A stretch of 64,000 bases of DNA, taken from positions 124,001 to 188,000 of the forward strand of contig NZ_JAPDDR010000001.1 of NCBI RefSeq assembly GCF_025950095.1. The letters run 5' to 3'. Source of the DNA: Luteolibacter rhizosphaerae (GTDB lineage: Bacteria > Verrucomicrobiota > Verrucomicrobiia > Verrucomicrobiales > Akkermansiaceae). Shown here piece after piece: positions 18,833-27,734 of this stretch; within the stretch, counting starts at the first letter, position 1; every line of letters begins with the position of its first letter. The notes beneath the pieces are model-generated. The model did no database searches. It saw only the letters and a list, made by a program, of their open reading frames with translations, and was not told where the DNA came from. A program made the translations under genes and the position numbers.

Positions 18833-19458
18833 GGGCCGAAAGGGGGGCGATGTGGCGCTCTTCGGTTTGTTCGAAGCCTTCGATTTCGTAGAATCAGCTG
18901 CCGCCGATGATGCCGATTGGGGTCATGGGGGGATCAACAATTGGTGATCTTCCAATCTTAGATCGGATGGTGGCTTTGGAGGGGGCACAACGGAATATAG
19001 GGACGAGTTCGGAGTTGGTGCGAAGAGGAGCGGGTGAGGGAGAGGGTTTTCAACCACAGGTGAACGGGATGAACGCAGATGGATGGAGGGATGTGAGATG
19101 AAGTGCCGAGTGATCAGTGGGCAGTGATCAGTGGAAGAGATTTTAACCGCGAAGAGGCGCAAGAAGGCGCAAAAGTTGAGGGCGGGGTTGAGGTGATTGT
19201 TGAGCAGAAGGGAAGGGAGGAAGGCAGGGGTGTGGAGGTGGAGAGGGGGTAAGGATTTTTGCCGCGAAGAGGTGCGAGGAGGGGAGGGTTTCGAGGAGGT
19301 GGGGGATGGGGTGGGCCTGCAGAAAGGTGAGTGCCGAGTTATTGGTAAGATCAGTGGAGGATGTGATCGAATGCCGGTGAGTAATCGCTTGAACACTTGT
19401 GGGTGGGCTGCTAGATCGGGCTTGGTTCGACGTGCTCCCATTTTTCGCTGATTGCCCG
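18771..19458. other. Spacer between the two protease genes: fused gene remnants and dispersed repeats
   Basis: 688 bases with no credible gene. In order: terminase-gene fragment (to 18832), mtnP 5' fragment (18833-18926), a copy of the GGTGATCTTCCAATCTT repeat (about 18936), then several ACCGCGAAGAGGCGC-type and CAACCACAGGTGAACG-type repeats (about 19047-19085, 19141-19190, 19249-19280) and doubled GTGATCAGTGG units (about 19106-19134). It is about 270 bases longer than the matching spacer before copy 1 (15309-15572), the difference being extra repeats. Confidence 0.8.
18833..18926 (-). pseudogene. Truncated mtnP 5' end (duplication scar)
   Basis: Corresponds to mtnP 15214-15308, including the ATG (CAT at 18924-18926), with small indels that break the frame after about 25 codons. 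It is joined directly to the terminase-gene fragment. No downstream mtnP sequence follows, so no protein is expected. Confidence 0.88.
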
Positions 19459-22400
19459 ATGTCCAGGTTGTTGAATCCTTTTGCGATCCCTGTGGTGGTG
19501 GCGGGTGCTGCTTGCTTGCTGTCCTTCCCGGTCGCGGCGGAGGAGGGGGAGAAGGGGGCTGCGGTGGAGGTTAGGCGCTTGGCGACGGTGGTGCAGGCGA
19601 GGGCGGGTGAGGAGCATCGGGCCAAGGCGGAGGCGGGGGATGCGATGGCGCAGGCGATGCTGGCGGATGCGCTTTATCACGGCCCGCCGAGTGATGCGGT
19701 GTTCGAGGAGGCGGCGATGTGGGCGGAGAAGGCGGCGGCGGGGGGATGCCCGGTGGGGACGGCGATTCTGGCAGATATGTTCCGGACGGGGCAGGGCCGC
19801 CTGTGTGACGAAGAGAAGGCGGAAGAGTTGGCGGAGGCGAGTCGCGAGCCCTTGCTGGCAGGAGCGGATTCGGCGAATGCGGTGTGGCTGCGATGGGCGG
19901 CGCTATCGCCGGCGCGCAAGGCAAAGGGTCTGCATCTAGTTGGCTCGATGGAGGGCCATGCGAGTCACCTGGGTCGCAACCTGCCGCTGATGAGGCGGGC
20001 GATCGCCGCGGGCGACAAGCAGGCGGCGGTGGAGTGGGCGATGAGATTCTACCAGTGGAAGGATTGGGGGAGCACGGAGGCGGACGAGAAGCAGGTCATT
20101 GGAATCCTGAACCGAGCGGCGGCGGAGGGCTATCCAGCGGCGATTCATATGCTGGGCGAGATGCATGCCCAAGGGCTGCTGATCCCGATGAACGCAGGGG
20201 TGGCGGAGAGGTACTATCAGAAAGCTGCCCAAGCGGGCTGGGGTCCGAGCCGGCTGGCGCTGGCGAAGCTGGGCGGGAGGAAGGATGGCGGCCTTTGGCA
20301 CCGCGCTCTCCTTAACAAGCTGCAGCAGGACTCCGCGACGCCAAAAAATTCGGCGCTGGCGGAGAAGTGGTTCCTCGCGCTGGAGAGCGGCTTGGACATG
20401 CCGAAGGATTCGAAGGCTGCCTCCCAGTGGCTGTCGCTGCTGGAGCCTGCGGAGGCGGCGATCGCGATGGCGAGGATGATCAAGCTGGGATCCGAGGTAA
20501 GGGACGGGAGGAGGACGCTACGTGAGAACGAACGCGAGTCGCTTTTCCTGCGGATGCAGGAGTCTTCTCCTCCGATGCAAGCCTACCGGTTGATTCACGA
20601 GGCGGCCTTGATCGCACTACAAACGGACGGGGTGAAGTGGTATACCCGTGCGGCGGAGGGAGGGCTGCCGCAGGCGATGACCGAACTGGCGGAGCAGTAC
20701 GCCAGGGGCCACATGCAGGCGCAAAGCAGCGTGGAGGCGGGCAAGTGGCATCGCAAGGCGGCGGCGACGGGGCGGGCGCATTCCCTCTACATGGCCGGCC
20801 GCTACTGGCTGAAGCAGCAGGATCTCGGCGAGGCGGAGCGTGTGCTCAAGGAAGCCGCGGCGAAGGGTAGTGACGATGCGTGGGAATATTTGGGCGATGT
20901 GTGCTTGAGCGGGAAGGGTGCGACGAAACGAAGTGGGGAAGCGGCGGGCTACTATCGCAAGGCGGCGGAGGCAGGGAGTATCGAAGGTGTGGCGAAGCTG
21001 CTCAGGCTGCTGGAGAACAAGCAGGCGAAAGCAAACGACGCACAGGAGATCCAGCGTTGGACAGCAGCGGTCGAGGATGCGCTGAAGGATGAGCCGCCTG
21101 CAGGGCAGGTGTTTGCTTTGACGCGGATCGCACGCAGCATCGAAAATGGGCCCGATGGGGACGAGAAGGCAGCGCTGCGCTGGTGGGCGCTCGCGGCAGG
21201 AGCGGGGGATATCTCCAGTGCCCACACGCTTCTGCTGACCGAGCACCCGGTGGATTCCAAGGCGGCGGCCAAGGCCTTCAAGCTTTTGAAAGCATCGGCC
21301 GAAGCGGGAGACGAGGACGAGATGTATGCGATCGCGGCTGCCTATGAGAAGGGGAGGGGTGTGAAGGCCAATGCGAGGGAGGCGACGCGCTGGTATGAGG
21401 CGGCGGCGGAGAAGGGCATTCCCATCTGCATGACGATCACCGGTGAGCGTTATCTGGAGGGAAAGGGCGTGCCGAAGAATCTCTCCAAGGCGATCAAGTG
21501 GTACAAGGCGGCGATCCGGGCGGGATCGACCACGGCGATGGGGGCGATGGGGGAACTCTACTCGAAAGGGAAGGAGATCCAAGCGGACGGAGCGGAAGCG
21601 GAAAAGTGGTACATGACCGCTGCTGTCTTTGGCGATGCCTATGCACCGTATTTCCTCTCCATGCTGTATCTGAGCGGGAAGATCGTACCGAAAGATCATG
21701 AGGAGGCCTACATGTGGGCAAGTGCCACGGCGGCGAGCGAGAGTGAATTGGTGCGCAAGAATGGGGCGAAAATCCTCAAGGTGCTCGATGGCGAGATGAG
21801 TCAGGCAAAGATTCAGAAGGCGAAGAAGCGGACGCAGCAGTACTTCGCGCTGGTGAAGAAGGCGAAGACGGTCATGGCGCAGCGGATCCAAGCGGGGGAG
21901 CCGGTGATCACCTCTTTTGAAGAGCCTTTGGACTTCGTCTTGAACGGCGATGTGGAGGAGCCGGATGAGCGGCCGGCTCCAGTTCCTGCTCCTGCTCCGG
22001 TTCCGAATCGGGAAGATAGGGCTCCAGTGAAGAGGCGTGACGCGCCGGTGCTGGCATCCGCCACCGCGTGGGCGGTTTCCCCGGGCGGTCATTTGATGAC
22101 GGCGGCGCACGCGGTGAGGGGTGCGAAGGAGATCACCGTGACAGGTGAGGATGGACGGATGCGCGTGGCCCGGCTCTTGAAGACGGATACGGTCAACGAC
22201 ATCGCGTTGATCAAGATCGAAGGCGCGACCAAGCCGCTCCTGCTGAGGACGAAGGTGCTGATGGGGGAGAGTGTGGCGACGATCGGCTTCCCCAACTCGG
22301 ACCTGCAAGGGAGCGCCGCGAAGGTGACGGAGGGGATCGTGAGCAGTCTGAGCGGTCCCGCGGACGATCCGCGCTTGATGCAGATTTCCGTTCCGGTGCA

Positions 22401-22662
22401 GCCGGGGAACAGCGGCGGTCCCTTGCTGGACGGGAATGGAGCGGTGGTGGGGATGATCCAAGCGAAATTGTCGGATGCCGCGACCTTCGAGCAATCCGGC
22501 TCGATCCCGCAAGTGGTGAACTACGCGCAGAAGATCTCGCTGATCCAGACGCTGCTGGAGGGCATCGATGTCCCCGATGCGGTAGGCAGGGGCGCGAAGA
22601 TGGAACTGCCCGACATGGTGGAGAAGACGCGGCCCTCGATCTATCTGCTCCAGATCCGCTAA
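19459..22662 (+). CDS. Sel1-repeat protein with C-terminal trypsin/HtrA-like protease domain (copy 2)
   Basis: 1067 residues from the ATG at 19459. This start gives a clean signal peptide (MSRLLNPFAIPVVVAGAACL, cleavage near VAAEE) and the same length as copy 1; a start 20 codons upstream is also open but less likely. Sel1 repeats span about 45-790 and the protease domain about 860-1040, with His884, Asp914 and Ser985 in TAAHAV, DTVNDIALIKI and GNSGGPLL. The protease core is nearly identical to copy 1 (for example KVTEGIVSSLSGP, SVPVQPGNSGGPLLD, SGSIPQVVNYAQKISLIQTL), while the solenoid and the linker before the protease have diverged more. That pattern fits duplication followed by divergence of the binding part. 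Confidence 0.9.
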   Translation: MSRLLNPFAIPVVVAGAACLLSFPVAAEEGEKGAAVEVRRLATVVQARAGEEHRAKAEAGDAMAQAMLADALYHGPPSDAVFEEAAMWAEKAAAGGCPVGTAILADMFRTGQGRLCDEEKAEELAEASREPLLAGADSANAVWLRWAALSPARKAKGLHLVGSMEGHASHLGRNLPLMRRAIAAGDKQAAVEWAMRFYQWKDWGSTEADEKQVIGILNRAAAEGYPAAIHMLGEMHAQGLLIPMNAGVAERYYQKAAQAGWGPSRLALAKLGGRKDGGLWHRALLNKLQQDSATPKNSALAEKWFLALESGLDMPKDSKAASQWLSLLEPAEAAIAMARMIKLGSEVRDGRRTLRENERESLFLRMQESSPPMQAYRLIHEAALIALQTDGVKWYTRAAEGGLPQAMTELAEQYARGHMQAQSSVEAGKWHRKAAATGRAHSLYMAGRYWLKQQDLGEAERVLKEAAAKGSDDAWEYLGDVCLSGKGATKRSGEAAGYYRKAAEAGSIEGVAKLLRLLENKQAKANDAQEIQRWTAAVEDALKDEPPAGQVFALTRIARSIENGPDGDEKAALRWWALAAGAGDISSAHTLLLTEHPVDSKAAAKAFKLLKASAEAGDEDEMYAIAAAYEKGRGVKANAREATRWYEAAAEKGIPICMTITGERYLEGKGVPKNLSKAIKWYKAAIRAGSTTAMGAMGELYSKGKEIQADGAEAEKWYMTAAVFGDAYAPYFLSMLYLSGKIVPKDHEEAYMWASATAASESELVRKNGAKILKVLDGEMSQAKIQKAKKRTQQYFALVKKAKTVMAQRIQAGEPVITSFEEPLDFVLNGDVEEPDERPAPVPAPAPVPNREDRAPVKRRDAPVLASATAWAVSPGGHLMTAAHAVRGAKEITVTGEDGRMRVARLLKTDTVNDIALIKIEGATKPLLLRTKVLMGESVATIGFPNSDLQGSAAKVTEGIVSSLSGPADDPRLMQISVPVQPGNSGGPLLDGNGAVVGMIQAKLSDAATFEQSGSIPQVVNYAQKISLIQTLLEGIDVPDAVGRGAKMELPDMVEKTRPSIYLLQIR

Positions 22663-22770
22663 GCTGTGCCGGGTGTGCGGGAGCGATAGCGGAACAGGAT
22701 ATTTCCGAATTGAGGCCGGCAAGGCTGAAATCCTTGGGCCGGAGGCAAGGGCCCCTGCTATCCTGCGGGA

Positions 22771-23262
22771 ATGTCTGACGAAAACTGTGAAGGGGAGAAA
22801 TTGGCCGCCAGCCAGAAGCCCAAGGGGCGTTACAAGTTGAACTCCCGCCAGCTGCTCTTCGCCCGTTTGGTTGGCGAGGGTAAGTCGCTCCGTGAGGCCT
22901 ATCGCCGCGCCTATTCGGTGAGTGCTCCTCACGGCGCGGCCATGCTTGCCCGGCACCCCGCCGTAGTAGAGGAGATTGCCCGGCGTCGTGCGGAGGCGGA
23001 GGAAGCAAGCGTGCTCAAACGCAACGAGGTTCTCGAACTCCTGACCTCCATCATCCTTACCCCGGTAGCCGATCTGGATGTAAACCATCCCCTCGTTCAG
23101 GAATACACCCTTACCCGCCGCGGGGAGATCGAAACGCTTCGCGTCAAAGCCCTCTCCAAGATGGATGCCATCAAGCTCCTCGGTCTCATGTGCGGCTGGA
23201 TGAAACAGGATAATGAAGTCCAACCCATGACCTTCGTGCTGAAGAAGATGTGGGAGGATTAA
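22771..23262 (+). CDS. Orphan phage terminase small-subunit-like protein
   Basis: 163 residues. The N-terminal LNSRQLLFARLVGEGKSLREAYRRAY segment, AAMLARHPAVVEEI and the later VKALSKMDAIKLLGLMCGWM follow the pattern of terminase small subunits, which recognise DNA through a helix-turn-helix. No large terminase, portal or other phage gene is nearby, so it is either a phage relic or a host-adopted DNA-binding protein. A 65-base piece of it was carried along in the protease duplication, so it predates that event. Family call by pattern only. Confidence 0.7.
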   Translation: MSDENCEGEKLAASQKPKGRYKLNSRQLLFARLVGEGKSLREAYRRAYSVSAPHGAAMLARHPAVVEEIARRRAEAEEASVLKRNEVLELLTSIILTPVADLDVNHPLVQEYTLTRRGEIETLRVKALSKMDAIKLLGLMCGWMKQDNEVQPMTFVLKKMWED

Positions 23263-23330
23263 TCGTCAGGATGAGATCTTAACCGGGAATGGCGCGATGG
23301 GGAGGCGGAAGGCGATTACGGTTCGCTGGC

Positions 23331-23371
23331 GTTTCATCCGTGTCTATCCGCGTTCATCCGTGGTTCCTTGA
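23331..23371. repeat. Dispersed repeat (TCATCCGTGTCTATCCGCGTTCATCCGTGG type)
   Basis: Tandem-like variants of TTCATCCGTG directly after the terminase-like gene and before the 3' end of the sialidase gene. The reverse complement resembles the ACCGCGGATGGACGCGAATG unit at about 15446-15475. Confidence 0.6.
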
Positions 23372-23379
23372 AATGGGAG

Positions 23380-26300
23380 TCACTGGGGCCGGACGCGGAG
23401 GTAGCGGCGGGTCGCAGTATTGAGGGGCAGGGTGGCGGTGGTGGTGGGGCCGGTGGCGAGGACGAGCGGCAGGGCAGTCTGCCAGTTAGCGAGGTCGCTG
23501 CTTTCCTCGACGAGGTAGCTGCGACCGGGAACGCTGGCCCATTCCAGGTGATGGGCATCGGTGGTGGCGAACTCCGAGATGCGTAGTAGAGAGCCGGGAT
23601 CGAGGGGATTGGTGCCGGCGGAATATTCCCCGCTGTTAGAAGCACCGTCGCGGTCGGGATCGGCGGCGGCATCCGGGATGGCGGGGTTGGTGCCATTGAG
23701 GAGTTCCCAAGCATCGGGAAGTCCGTCGCCATCGGTATCGACGGCGGGGTTGAGCAGCCAGTCTTCCTCCACGCGGGCGAAGGTGATGCGGGAGTAGTCG
23801 TCCTTCTCGAAGAGGATGCCGATGGAGCGGTCCGGCAGGATGCAGAGGGAGGAGTACGCGGAAGAGCCGGCGTAGAGCTGTCGCGAGACGGGCCATGAAT
23901 CGCCGCCATCGGCGGAGACGCGGAGGGTGAAATTCGAGCGGCTGGAGCTGCTGGCGGGATTGCCGAAGAGGATGAGCTCGCGCGGATCGCCGCGGTGGCG
24001 GCTGGCCCACTGGAGCACGCTGCCCTGGCAGACGGGATCCGGGACGGAGGGGAGGCGGAAGAGGCTGCCCCAAGTGCCATCGCGCATGGGGACCTCGCCG
24101 CCCGGGGTGTAGCGGATCCAGGCGCGCTGGCCATTCGAGGCGGTGGGTGTGCGCATGGAGAAGAGGAGGCGACCGTCATCGAGCTCGCACACGGTGTTCT
24201 CGTTCGTCTGCGGGGAATCGACAGGGATGTCCGCGCCGAAGTCCCAGGTGGCGCCGTGATCCGAGCTGAACACGGAGCAGACGCGGACGGTGCCGGAGGC
24301 ATCGCGGTACTGGGAGGGGAAGACGAGCGTGCCATTCCGCAGGGCGATGCCGTGGCCGGGGCCATCGAAGATGAGGCGCCAGTTGGGGTCGTCCTTCACG
24401 GCGGCGGTGACGTTGATGGGCTCGCTCCAGGTATCGCCGCCGTCATCGCTTTTCGAGAGGACGTATTGGCCGGTCTCGGAGGGAAGGGTGCCGGGACCGG
24501 AGCCATTGTAAGCGCGGTTCCCAAAGGACCAGAGTGCGGCGACCCAGAGGGTGCCGGTGGCGGGATCGCGGAGGATGCAGGGATCGCCTACGCCATTGCC
24601 GGAGGAGCCGCTGACGCTGGAATCGTAGTCCATGATGGCGCGGGTCTCGGTCCAGGTGGCGCCGCCGTCGGTGGAACGGCTGTAGCCGACATCGATGTTT
24701 CCGGGGAGGTCGGCGCTGTTGTTATAGCGGTGGTCGTAGACGGCGTGGAGGGTGCCGGAGGGATCGCTGACGATGCCGGGGATGCGGAAGTTCACGATGC
24801 CTTGTTCGCCGCCCACGACGACATCCGTGAAGGCGGGGACGAGGGCGAGCGTGAGGACTCCGGCGGGATCGGTTTGCGGTGGAACGGTGGTGCCGCTACG
24901 GGTGCCGGAGAAGCCGAGGGAATCCCAGGTGGCATCGAGCGTGGTGCCGAGCGGCGGGTGGCGCTGCGGGATGATGGCGATGGCGAGGCGGTTCGTTCCC
25001 TCCGCGAGCGGCAGGACGCAGGGGAGGACGAGCGAGTCGCTGGATGGGGAATCGAGCTGCGCGAGGGTGGCACCGGTATCCTGCGAGACCAAGGCGACGG
25101 AGGCGATGTGCTGGCGGGTGCCGGGAGCGAGGGTGATGGCGGCTTGAACAAGCGTGGTGCCACCGGCGTCGTTATCGATGCTGGCTTCTAACAGATTGTG
25201 CCGGCCGAAGCGGGCGATGGATCGCGGAGCCTGCGAGATGGCGATGGTGAAGGGTGGCGGGGCGATGGCTCCCCAGCGGGTATCCCATGCGGTCTTCAGC
25301 GCGGCGATGGCGTTGGCATCGAGCGCGGAGCTGTAGACGGCGAGCTCCGCGATATCGGCAGAGAGCCGGGAGAAGGGCGAGCCGCCGTTCGAGCCGAGGA
25401 TGAGCCCGCCGAGCGGGGCGGTGCCCGAATCCGTCACGGTGGCGGCGAGGCTGCCATCGATCCAGTGGCTGATGGTGGTATTGCCCGTGCCATCCGGGGC
25501 GTAGGTGAAGACGTGCTGTTGCCAGATACCGGTCTGGCGCGCGGTGGTGGCGGTCTCCGCGCTATCCCATGCGCCGGCGGTGGCAGTGGTGCCGGCTTGC
25601 CAGGAGCCGTTGCGGACTTGGGCGCGGGTCTTGCCGCTGCCGGTGGTGCCATCGAAAAGGAAGCCGTTTGCTGCGGAGCCGACCCGGCAGAGGATGGCGA
25701 CGCTGCGGGGACCGCTGATCGCGCCGAACTCGGTGCTGGCATTCGCCCAGAGGTCGTTGCTGCCATCGAAGTGCATGACCCTGCGGGATTCGCCGCTGCC
25801 GGAAACGACGGAACGCCGGAAGGTCTGCCCGGCGACGCGGCGGGTGAGATCGCGGGTGGCAGCGCCGTTGTGCAGGGTGGCCCAGCGGTTGACCGCGCCA
25901 TTCGCGTCGAAGCCGGTGCCGTTGTCCGCGACGAACCAGCCATGGACGCTCGCCCACTCCGGGAGCGGCTGCTGCGGCAGGGCGGAGAGGGCGATGATTT
26001 CCGCGGCGATGCGCTCGCCGAGGAGGATCTGGCTCTCTGCATCGTAGTGGACGTTCTGGCCGTCCTGATTGTGTACGACGAGTCCCGTACTTTCCGCGTA
26101 GCCGATATCGGCCTGGCTGGTTGCCAAGGCGACTTGGGCGGCGCGGGTGGTATCGCGGTTCGTGCCGGAGCCCGCGATCTCGCCGAATACCGCCTTCATG
26201 TTCGTGGCGGAGGGCAGGTCGGCCTGAAGATTCGCCATCAGCTCGCCGAAGCGCGTGCCTGCTTCGGCGGCTTCCGTAGCTCCGTTGCTTTCTCCTTGAA

Positions 26301-26820
26301 CGTAAATAAGTCCTGCGATGCGTGCGCTATCGTAACCGGGTGGCAGATCTGCCAAAGCCCCGGCCACCGTGGCCACCACATGATCGTACATATGGTGATC
26401 CGCCGCGCTCTTCTGCCAGAAGGTATTTCCACCGCCGCCGCGGGATGCCTTCACCACCGCGAAGTGACGGTAGCCGGCATTCCAAAGCATGCGGGAGAAG
26501 CCGATCTCCGGGCCCCAGTGGTCGTCATTCCCGGTATAGTAGCCGCCGGTTTGAGCGCCGATGCGGGTCCAGCCGGGGGACTTGCCGAGAGCGGTGTCCC
26601 CCGCAGGTGTGCCGTCGCTACGATTGTCCCAGTAGAAGGGGATGCCGTTTGCTTGCTCTGCCGGATGAGTGCCGGGCAGTCCATGGCGCATGGAGACATC
26701 CGTGGTGCCGACGGTGCCGAGGGAATTCGACTGTCCGGTGAGGATGAAGATATCCAGCGTCTCCGCGGCGAGAGGCCCGGAGAGAAGCGGGAGGACAAGA
26801 GCGAGGCGGGGCAGGCGCAT
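23380..26820 (-). CDS. Secreted fusion of SASA-type esterase, LamG-like domain and exo-sialidase (GH33)
   Basis: 1146 residues with a signal peptide (about 1-19). Residues about 20-275 form an SGNH/SASA esterase: GQSNSLG (Ser), YVQGESNG, and HYDAESQILLGERIA (Asp/His). A LamG-like concanavalin fold follows (about 285-505). From about 640 to 1030 is a sialidase propeller: FRIPGIV with the arginine-triad motif, plus four Asp boxes (STDGGATW, SDDGGDTW, SSDHGATW, SADGGDSW). A calcium-type DTDGDGLPDAWE repeat and a short beta tail end the protein. It would remove O-acetyl groups from sialic acid and then release the sugar, in one exported polypeptide. A separate esterase gene lies 0.9 kb away. No sialic acid uptake genes are in the window. 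Confidence 0.92.
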   Translation of the reverse strand: MRLPRLALVLPLLSGPLAAETLDIFILTGQSNSLGTVGTTDVSMRHGLPGTHPAEQANGIPFYWDNRSDGTPAGDTALGKSPGWTRIGAQTGGYYTGNDDHWGPEIGFSRMLWNAGYRHFAVVKASRGGGGNTFWQKSAADHHMYDHVVATVAGALADLPPGYDSARIAGLIYVQGESNGATEAAEAGTRFGELMANLQADLPSATNMKAVFGEIAGSGTNRDTTRAAQVALATSQADIGYAESTGLVVHNQDGQNVHYDAESQILLGERIAAEIIALSALPQQPLPEWASVHGWFVADNGTGFDANGAVNRWATLHNGAATRDLTRRVAGQTFRRSVVSGSGESRRVMHFDGSNDLWANASTEFGAISGPRSVAILCRVGSAANGFLFDGTTGSGKTRAQVRNGSWQAGTTATAGAWDSAETATTARQTGIWQQHVFTYAPDGTGNTTISHWIDGSLAATVTDSGTAPLGGLILGSNGGSPFSRLSADIAELAVYSSALDANAIAALKTAWDTRWGAIAPPPFTIAISQAPRSIARFGRHNLLEASIDNDAGGTTLVQAAITLAPGTRQHIASVALVSQDTGATLAQLDSPSSDSLVLPCVLPLAEGTNRLAIAIIPQRHPPLGTTLDATWDSLGFSGTRSGTTVPPQTDPAGVLTLALVPAFTDVVVGGEQGIVNFRIPGIVSDPSGTLHAVYDHRYNNSADLPGNIDVGYSRSTDGGATWTETRAIMDYDSSVSGSSGNGVGDPCILRDPATGTLWVAALWSFGNRAYNGSGPGTLPSETGQYVLSKSDDGGDTWSEPINVTAAVKDDPNWRLIFDGPGHGIALRNGTLVFPSQYRDASGTVRVCSVFSSDHGATWDFGADIPVDSPQTNENTVCELDDGRLLFSMRTPTASNGQRAWIRYTPGGEVPMRDGTWGSLFRLPSVPDPVCQGSVLQWASRHRGDPRELILFGNPASSSSRSNFTLRVSADGGDSWPVSRQLYAGSSAYSSLCILPDRSIGILFEKDDYSRITFARVEEDWLLNPAVDTDGDGLPDAWELLNGTNPAIPDAAADPDRDGASNSGEYSAGTNPLDPGSLLRISEFATTDAHHLEWASVPGRSYLVEESSDLANWQTALPLVLATGPTTTATLPLNTATRRYLRVRPQ

Positions 26821-26837
26821 GGGCGGTGAAGTGGAGA

Positions 26838-27617
26838 TCAGGCGCGCTTGCGGCGGAGCAGAACGAGCAGTGCGAGGCCGCCGAGGAGGCTGGCGGAGGG
26901 CTCCGGCACCACGCTCACGTCCATGACGATGTTATCGAAAAAGACGAAGGGAGTGGCGGAGAGATTGGTGGTGCGGCCGAGCACGAGCGAGAAGGCATCG
27001 CCATCCAGGCTATCGATGGTGGCGAAGGTGGCGGTGTAGCTGCGGTCGGTATTGTAGCCGCCGCCGGTGATGCCGGAGGGGCCGCCTTGGGCGATGAAGT
27101 TGAGGCCGAGGGCGTCCGCGGCGGTATTCGAATCGCCGAGGGTTTGGGCGACGAAATTCGGGGTGGTGAGGGCACCGTTCGAGCCGCCGATGAAGGTGAA
27201 GGCATTGCCGGCGGAGGCGAAGTTCACGTAGGCGTTGAGGTCGCTGGTGGCGACGTTGGTTTGCGCCGAGGCATACCAGCTCAGGGTGATGAGGTAGTAT
27301 TCGCCGCTGCCGAGGGCGGGCAAGGTGCCGAAGGTTTGATTGGTCTGGATCTGCTGGTAGGTATTCCCGGCGGCGAGCGAGCTGATCCAGCCGTGGGTGG
27401 TTTCTCCGGATCCTGCGGCGGCGGGGTTAAAGAGGCGTGACGCGTTCGCGTTCACGGCGGTGTCCACGCTGTCGGAGTAGTTCCAAGTAAGCTGCGCGGT
27501 GAAGGTGATGGCGGTGGGATTTGCCGCGGTGGAGCCGAAGTCTTCCGAGAGAACGACGGTGCCGGATGCGGCGGCGGTGAGGAGGATTGAGGCGATGGCG
27601 GGGAGAGTGCGGTTCAT
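26838..27617 (-). CDS. PEP-CTERM sorting-domain protein
   Basis: 259 residues from the ATG at 27617, chosen because it begins a good signal peptide (MNRTLPAIASILLTAAASG); the frame is open further upstream but without signal-like sequence. The body is a predicted beta-sandwich without a named family. The C-terminus VPEPSASLLGGLALLVLLRRKRA is a classic PEP-CTERM signal: VPEP, hydrophobic helix, basic cluster. In this system an exosortase cuts at the motif and the protein goes to the cell surface or biofilm matrix. No exosortase gene is present here. It ends 17 bases before the start of the sialidase fusion on the same strand, so the two are probably co-transcribed. Confidence 0.9.
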   Translation of the reverse strand: MNRTLPAIASILLTAAASGTVVLSEDFGSTAANPTAITFTAQLTWNYSDSVDTAVNANASRLFNPAAAGSGETTHGWISSLAAGNTYQQIQTNQTFGTLPALGSGEYYLITLSWYASAQTNVATSDLNAYVNFASAGNAFTFIGGSNGALTTPNFVAQTLGDSNTAADALGLNFIAQGGPSGITGGGYNTDRSYTATFATIDSLDGDAFSLVLGRTTNLSATPFVFFDNIVMDVSVVPEPSASLLGGLALLVLLRRKRA

Positions 27618-27734
27618 AGTGCGGCACCAGTCCATGCGGACGGGCGGACAGCAGCAATGGTCGCGGACTGGTCTGGTGTGGCTACCAGTTCGGGTGGGGT
27701 CGACACGCCGGGTGGTGGCGAAGAAGATGAAGAA

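Noticed and set aside
19100-19330. CRISPR-like array in the protease spacer
   Set aside because: The repeated words are short, irregularly spaced and of several families; no spacers of constant length.
22663-22770. Prophage remnant around the terminase-like gene
   Set aside because: No other phage gene, attachment site or tRNA is seen within 10 kb on either side.
20617-23223. 868-codon open frame antisense to protease copy 2 and the terminase-like gene
   Set aside because: The Arg/His/Leu-rich composition is that of an antisense shadow; the plus-strand genes are supported by domains and by duplication.
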